From the NCBI GenBank assembly GCA_023230855.1, contig JALNWQ010000005.1, positions 1 through 64,000 on the forward strand: a stretch of DNA of 64,000 nt, written 5' to 3'. The notes under the pieces were generated by a model, which saw nothing but the letters and a program-made list of their open reading frames with translations, did no database searches and was not told where the DNA came from. The DNA is from Solirubrobacteraceae bacterium. Its GTDB lineage: Bacteria; Actinomycetota; Thermoleophilia; Solirubrobacterales; Solirubrobacteraceae. The stretch's first letter is position 1; each line of letters opens with the position of its first letter. Below are positions 60,207 to 64,000 of this stretch, in pieces. The position numbers were made by a program, and so were the translations under genes.

Positions 60207-60535
60207 GGGCCCTCCGCGGGTGCCGCATCGCGGTCGTCGCGTCCGTACTCCTCGAGCCACTCGTCGAGGTCGACGTGGTCTCCGGGACGCCCCGGCCCGG
60301 CGGACGCGGTGGACGGCCCGGCGTCGACGGGCGTGAGGTCCATCCGCAGGTCGAGGACGTCGAGCACCCGCAGGACGAGCCCAACCTCGGCGCCGGCCCG
60401 GCCCCGCTCCAGCCCGCTGAGCCACTGCCGTGACACCCCGGCCCGCGCGGCGACGTCGGCCTGCGTCAGGTCGAGGTCCAGGCGCCGGCCCCGCAGGACG
60501 GCGGCGAGGTGGCGGATGGTGCGGGTCGTGGCCAT
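60203..60535 (-). CDS. hipB: HipB-type antitoxin, XRE-family DNA-binding protein
   Basis: 110 residues, ATG at 60535. The HTH (LTQADVAARAGVSRQWLSGLERG, given here in parts: LTQADVAARAGVSRQ with the recognition helix SRQWLSGLE) spans about 20-48, followed by VLRVLDVLDLRMDLTPV, a strand that in HipB dimers forms the interface. A C-terminal tail (GDHVDLDEWLEEYGRDD) is acidic. Four TGTCGN8CGACA-type operators lie directly upstream, so it autoregulates. Its stop overlaps the hipA start (GTGA). It remains intact although hipA is broken, so it may now act as a stand-alone repressor. Confidence 0.88.
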   Translation of the reverse strand: MATTRTIRHLAAVLRGRRLDLDLTQADVAARAGVSRQWLSGLERGRAGAEVGLVLRVLDVLDLRMDLTPVDAGPSTASAGPGRPGDHVDLDEWLEEYGRDDRDAAPAEGP

Positions 60536-60551
60536 CGATCGTCGCGACGCA

Positions 60552-60651
60552 TGTCGTCGTTCGTTGACCGACCGTAGCATGTCGTCGAACGTTGACATGC
60601 ACGGGATGTCGTCGGACGGCGACATGCGAGGGTTGTCGTCGGACGGCGACA
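60552..60651. promoter_or_regulatory. Four HipB operators (TGTCGN8CGACA type) upstream of hipB
   Basis: Copies start at 60552, 60580, 60607 and 60634, spacing 28, 27 and 27 bp. The copies at 60607 and 60634 are perfect TGTCG-N8-CGACA palindromes; 60580 reads TGTCG-N8-TGACA with outer CATGTC/GACATG; 60552 ends TGACC. The N8 is TCGNACGN or close to it. A minus-strand -10 (TACGGT, 60576-60571) lies between the first two. E. coli HipB also uses four 5-N8-5 operators. Confidence 0.8.
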
Positions 60652-60755
60652 ATCATGAGCGGCCGCCCGCCGCGACGATCGGGAGCCCATCGCCGTGAGA
60701 CCGTCGTCGGCAGCTCCGACGTCAGATCGTCGGTGCTCGGGACGACCACCCTCCC

Positions 60756-61151
60756 ATGACCTGGACCCAAGACCCTTCGGTGACGACCACCGCGACCGCC
60801 TCCGGCCCGGCTCCGCGCAGGTCGATCACCGGCGTGCTCTCGACCCTGCTTCTCGCGGTGGCGCTCGCATCGACCGCGCCGACGACCGTGCCCACCACCG
60901 CGTCGGCGGCCGCGCCGATCCGCGAGTGCGGCCACCTGTCCTCCGCGTACGCGGGCAACATCACCACGCGCAAGGTGAGCTGCGCCGAGGCCCGTCGCGT
61001 CGTTCGCGCGTGGAACCGCGGTCCGGCGCAGGGCCGCGGCAACCGTGCCCGCGGACTGCGGTGCCGCTACCGCGACGTCCGCCACGAGCTCGGCGACATC
61101 CGCTGCACCGGATCGCGTGGCGGGGTCGTGCGCTGGCAGACGGGGGTGTGA
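60756..61151 (+). CDS. Small secreted protein with four cysteines
   Basis: 131 residues. A signal peptide is visible (SITGVLSTLLLAVALASTAP, cleavage probably after TASAAA). The mature part has four Cys in the order IRECGHL, VSCAEARRVVRAW, GLRCRYRDV and IRCTGSRGGVVRW, which would form two disulfides. This order (C-x-x-A-R-x-V-x-x-W then C and CT-G) is a recurring small secreted protein family in actinobacteria; I do not know a function. It lies between hipB and the secreted protein at 61248. No clear promoter was found for it. Confidence 0.7.
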   Translation: MTWTQDPSVTTTATASGPAPRRSITGVLSTLLLAVALASTAPTTVPTTASAAAPIRECGHLSSAYAGNITTRKVSCAEARRVVRAWNRGPAQGRGNRARGLRCRYRDVRHELGDIRCTGSRGGVVRWQTGV

Positions 61152-61247
61152 TCGCCGGCGTACCGGGAGGGCGGTGCGCGTGCCGCGGTGGGCGCCCGCC
61201 CCCACCGTACGCTGCGCCGGCCCATCACTCTCCCGAGGAGCCCGTCC

Positions 61248-61682
61248 GTGTCCCGATCACTCATCGTCGTCGCCACCGCCACGTTGGCGCTCGCCGTTCC
61301 CGCCGCCTCGCTCGCCGCCACGCCCAGGACGGGGACGTTCAAGGCTCGCAAGGGCCAGATCGTCCGTGGGTACGACCTGAAGTTCACCGTCGACCGGGGC
61401 GGCAAGCGGATCAAGGGCGTCGTCGCCCACGTGCTGGAGAGCTGCGGCGGATCGTCGACGTCGCAGATCGCGACGGTCGGGCCCGACCTGACGTGGAAGG
61501 TCCGCTCGGGCAAGTTCAGCGGCCGCAAGAAGGAGAAGGCCGACGGCGTCACGGTCTACACGACGCTCAAGGGCCGCTTCACGTCCCCCACCACCGCCAG
61601 GGGCGTCATCCGCCAGGAGACGATCGTCGCCGGCTACGTCTGCGACACCTACGAGCTGAAGTTCACGGCGAAGCGGCGGTAA
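61248..61682 (+). CDS. Secreted hypothetical protein, single domain
   Basis: 144 residues, GTG at 61248 with a good ribosome site (GAGGAG) seven bases upstream; TACGCT (61208-61213) may be its promoter. A signal peptide (LIVVATATLALAVPAASLAA) is followed by a lysine-rich beta domain: GTFKARKGQIVRGYDLKFTV, KRIKGVVAHVLESCGG, TWKVRSGKFSGRKK, GRFTSPTTARGVIRQE and VCDTYELKFTAKRR. Two cysteines may pair. The layout (repeated hairpins, GRFTSPTTARG) is common in Solirubrobacterales secreted proteins of unknown role. A repeated hairpin element follows 25 bases after its stop. Confidence 0.68.
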   Translation: MSRSLIVVATATLALAVPAASLAATPRTGTFKARKGQIVRGYDLKFTVDRGGKRIKGVVAHVLESCGGSSTSQIATVGPDLTWKVRSGKFSGRKKEKADGVTVYTTLKGRFTSPTTARGVIRQETIVAGYVCDTYELKFTAKRR

Positions 61683-61700
61683 TGACGGGTTCCGCCCGGG

Positions 61701-61729
61701 GGCGGTGTGACTTCAGGACCACCCGCGTC
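61701..61729 (+). repeat. Repeated 3' hairpin element, copy 1
   Basis: GTGACTTCAGGACCACCC (61707-61724) matches copy 2 (63737-63754) in all 18 bases, followed by RCGTC. GGCGGT upstream pairs mostly with ACCACC, leaving the conserved GTGACTTCAGG as the loop. It lies just after the stop of the gene ending at 61682. Confidence 0.65.
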
Positions 61730-61915
61730 ACGTTCTCCGACCACCCCCACCGGCACCCGATGACACCTCCACCGCCACCGACGTGAGGCGCAGCGTGTCC
61801 TCGCACCCCGGATACTTCGATCGCCAGAGGCTGACCTGATAGACGCGACGGGCCGTGGTCGTCCGGACGGCACGACACGACGCGTGCCCTGCGGGCTACG
61901 GCCGTCCCTTCCACC

Positions 61916-62719
61916 ATGACCACCACCCTCGGCATCGACCTCGCATCGCGACCGGCGTCCACCGCGGTGTGCGCGATCTCGTGGGGCGGCGATCCGACGG
62001 TCGTGGCGCTCGCGCGGGGCGCCCTGGGTCCGGGACGCGCGCGGCCGCTCGACGACTACCGGCTCGGGGCGCTCCTTCGGGGCGACCACGACCTGGTCCC
62101 CGGACCGGTGACGAAGGTCGCGATCGACGCGCCGTTCGGGTGGCCGGACGCGTTCGTCGACGCGCTCGCCGGGCGGCGGCCGTGGTCGAGCGCCGGGGTG
62201 GGCGTCGACCGTCGACTGACGCACCGCGCGACCGACCGCTGGATCCACGAGCGGACGGGACGGCTGCCGTTGAGCGTCAGCACCGACCGGATCGCCTACC
62301 CCGCGATGCGCCTCGCCGGTCTGTTCGCCGAGCACGTGGACGCCGACGACGAGGTCGACCGGTCCGGGCGCGGCGGCCGGTTCTGCGAGGCGTACCCCGC
62401 CGTGGCGGTCGACGCGCTCGGACTGCGGTCCGGAGTCGCCGGTGCGACCGGGACCTACAAGGGTGCCGCGGGCCGACCGGCGCGCCGGGCGATCGTCGCG
62501 GAGTTGCGGCGCCGCGCGCCGTGGCTCGTCATCGCCGACGACCGGGTCGCGGCATGCGTCGCCCACGACGACGCCCTCGACGCGCTGCTCTGTGCCCTCG
62601 TCGCCCGTGCGGTCGAACGCCGACTGACCCCGCCGATCCCGTCCGTCCTCGACGGCGCAGCCCGCCGCGAGGGATGGATCCACGTCCCGTTCGACGGCGC
62701 GCTCGAGCGCTTGCGGTGA
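61916..62719 (+). CDS. DUF429-family protein
   Basis: 267 residues. N-terminal LGIDLASRPASTAVCAISW, KVAIDAPFGWPDAFVDAL, VGVDRRLTHRATDRWIHERTG, RFCEAYPAVAVDALGL and the final AHDDALDALLCALVARAV form the order of DUF429, a predicted RNase-H-like/nuclease fold; the acidic residues in GIDLA, AIDAPFG and HDDALDA are the likely metal site. No biochemical role is established to my knowledge. It stands alone between the secreted protein and the frameshifted NAD(P)-binding gene. The 233-bp gap upstream (61683-61915) holds only the repeat element and weak hexamers. Confidence 0.78.
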   Translation: MTTTLGIDLASRPASTAVCAISWGGDPTVVALARGALGPGRARPLDDYRLGALLRGDHDLVPGPVTKVAIDAPFGWPDAFVDALAGRRPWSSAGVGVDRRLTHRATDRWIHERTGRLPLSVSTDRIAYPAMRLAGLFAEHVDADDEVDRSGRGGRFCEAYPAVAVDALGLRSGVAGATGTYKGAAGRPARRAIVAELRRRAPWLVIADDRVAACVAHDDALDALLCALVARAVERRLTPPIPSVLDGAARREGWIHVPFDGALERLR

Positions 62720-62788
62720 CGTCCGACGACGGACGGTCCTCCGCCCCTCGACGCGTGCCGGCCGCCCTGCGCGGGTAGTGACGTCCGG

Positions 62789-63705
62789 GTGAGCGTCCAG
62801 GTTCTCGTCACCGGTGCGACCGGATTCGTCGGCTCCCGTCTGGTCGATCGGTTGTCACGGACGGACGGGGTGCGGGTGCGCGCGCTCGTGCGTGACCCGT
62901 CCCGGGCCGACGTGCCGGAAGGCGTCGACGTCGTCGCGGCCGACCTCGACGACGCGAACACGTTGCCTCCGGCGCTCGAGGGCATCGACGTCGCGTACTA
63001 CCTCGTCCACTCGATGGGCGCCGGGGGTGACCTGGTCGCCCGGGACACGGCGGCCGCGCGCCGGTTCGTCGACGCCGCGCGACGCACCGGGCTGCGGCGG
63101 ACGGTGTACCTGGGCGCGGTCGGCTACGACCCGGACGGCGGCAGCTCCGAGCATCTGGAGAGCCGTCGCGCGGCCGAGGACGTGCTGGCCGACGGGATCC
63201 CGGAGCTCGTCGCGGTGCGCGCGTCGATGATCGTCGGTCCCGGGTCGGGGTCGTTCGGGACCCTCGTGCAGATGGTGGACCGGCTGCCGGTCCTGGCGAC
63301 CGCGCCGTGGCGCACCGCCGGTCGCAACCGATCGGCATCGACGACGTGCTCGACTGCCTCCTCGCCGCGCGCACGGCCCCGCCGGGCCGGTACGACGTCG
63401 CCGGGGCCGACGAGTTGTCGGTCGAGGAGCTCATGCGCGAGGTCGCCGACCTGCTCGGCCGGCCGTTCCGTCAGATCCCGGTCCCGGTGAGCGTCCCCGC
63501 GCTGGAGGGCGCGATCGCGGCCGTCGTCGCCGACGAGGACCGCCCGCTCATCACCGCGCTGCTGGAGGGCCTGGACGACGACCTGCTCGTGGAGCGCAAC
63601 GCCGCCGAGGCGGTCTTCGGCGTACGTCCGATGGGATTCCGCGAGGCGGCGCGCCGGGCGCTGCCCGGGATCGTGGACGCGCGATCGACCGTCGACGGAG
63701 GCTGA
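62789..63705 (+). pseudogene. Frameshifted NmrA/SDR-type NAD(P)-binding protein
   Basis: GTG at 62789. About 176 codons are an atypical SDR: VLVTGATGFVGSRLVDRL (GxxGxxG), VVAADLDDANTLPPALEG, VAYYLVHSMGAGG and SRRAAEDVLADGIPELVAVR. Near 63318 the frame is lost; the expected end (SQPIGIDDVLDCLLAARTAP to the end at 63705) continues in another frame. One inserted base or two missing bases explain it. The lost site is after RLPVLATAPWRT, a conserved position in this family, so the ancestor was a full-length protein of about 305 residues. It may be a pseudogene or an assembly error. Confidence 0.75.
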
Positions 63706-63730
63706 CCCCGCGACGGCCGCCCCGGCCGGG

Positions 63731-63759
63731 GGTGGAGTGACTTCAGGACCACCCACGTC
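63731..63759 (+). repeat. Repeated 3' hairpin element, copy 2
   Basis: GGGTGG upstream and CCACCC (63749-63754) form a perfect 6-bp stem around AGTGACTTCAGGA. The 18-bp core 63737-63754 is identical to copy 1 at 61707-61724. It lies 32 bases after the stop at 63705. Confidence 0.65.
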
Positions 63760-63824
63760 CTCAACCCGGTCCACCCCCGCCCCCATCGGCCGCCCTCCCG
63801 GCGAGATCGTTGCGAGCGCTCGGC

Positions 63825-63830
63825 GATACT
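63825..63830 (+). promoter_or_regulatory. -10 hexamer GATACT, leaderless type
   Basis: GATACT ends 6 bases before the GTG at 63837, the same hexamer and gap as at 6113 on the other strand. Confidence 0.5.
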
Positions 63831-63836
63831 GCGCCC

Positions 63837-64000
63837 GTGACGACGGAGCCGTTGGCGATCGGTGAGCAGGTGCTGGCGCTGCTCGACGATGCCGCGATGT
63901 CGTCGACGTACAAGCCGGCGTTGCTCGTCGCGATGCTCGACCGGGCGCCGGAGCACCTGCGGGACGGTCGGCTGCCGGTGGGCGAGCTGGCCGAGCGCGT
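63837..64000 (+). CDS. Unknown protein, N-terminal part (possible HNH/restriction-type protein)
   Basis: 54 codons in the window, GTG start 6 bases after a GATACT hexamer. The peptide contains LAIGEQVLALLDDAAMSSTYKPALLVAMLDRAPEH, here read in parts: SSTYKPALLVAML resembles the S/A-TYKxALLxAL helix near the N-terminus of some HNH- or restriction-endonuclease-like proteins. This match is from memory and weak. No further domain can be seen before the window ends. Confidence 0.45.
   Translation, partial: MTTEPLAIGEQVLALLDDAAMSSTYKPALLVAMLDRAPEHLRDGRLPVGELAER

Noticed and set aside
60552..60651. Regular 27-28 bp repeats that could suggest a short CRISPR array
   Set aside because: Each unit is an 18-bp palindrome with only 9-10 bp between units, and there are no cas genes; the position before hipB fits operators.

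Overview
The window is very G+C-rich DNA (about three quarters by eye) from an actinobacterium-like genome. It has many GTG starts, GTGA/ATGA stop-start overlaps and an F420-type LLM oxidoreductase. The neighbourhood of dnaG, dgt, ppdK, recO and pdxST in a polysaccharide-rich background suggests class Thermoleophilia (Solirubrobacterales, Patulibacter/Conexibacter-like). That placement is inference; no rRNA is present.

Layout. 0-8 kb: nucleotidyltransferase (partial), methyltransferases, a flippase, a hexapeptide acyltransferase, a secreted FG-GAP beta-propeller protein and a GT2, i.e. the edge of a surface-glycan locus. 8-13 kb: VapBC-type toxin-antitoxin, an Old Yellow Enzyme, phosphomannomutase, an MBL hydrolase and a GT2. 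13.7-18.7 kb: O-antigen-ligase-like protein, a small anchored protein, an LPFTG wall protein and a large regulator-like membrane protein with a sigma-like N-terminus and a zinc finger. 18.7-33.3 kb: housekeeping block (pdxT-pdxS, RpiR regulator, tRNA-Met, LLM oxidoreductase, GT1, tRNA-Asn, dnaG-dgt, Wzz-like protein, ppdK, recO, glutaredoxin). 33.3-38.4 kb: mutM, an anchored protein, a clan GH-A glycosidase-like protein, xerD. 38.5-57 kb: a large exopolysaccharide region with GT4 enzymes, a Wzz/BY-kinase, a Wzy-like polymerase, UDP-galactopyranose mutase, a GlfT-like GT2, a second flippase fused to an alpha/beta hydrolase, two FkbM methyltransferases and a GT1. 57-64 kb: accessory region with an ADP-ribosylglycohydrolase/tyrosine-phosphatase fusion, hipB with a broken hipA, two small secreted proteins, a DUF429 protein, a frameshifted NAD(P)-binding protein and a repeated 3' hairpin element.

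The glycan genes together cover sugar-nucleotide supply (ManB, Glf, nucleotidyltransferase), assembly (GT1/GT2/GT4), decoration (acyl- and methyltransferases), export and polymerisation (flippases, Wzy-like proteins, Wzz/BY-kinase) and possible trimming (GH-A protein). Glf beside a GlfT-like GT2 points to a galactofuranose-containing polymer.

The most striking signals are regulatory. At least fifteen genes have a TANNNT-like hexamer ending 6-8 bases before the start codon, the geometry of leaderless transcription. At 48107-48125 two divergent genes share a 19-bp element in which each -10 hexamer contains the other gene's start codon. Two exopolysaccharide operons begin with leaderless 18-codon ORFs whose stop overlaps the main start. 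HipB sits behind four evenly spaced TGTCGN8CGACA-type operators, while its partner hipA has lost its catalytic core.
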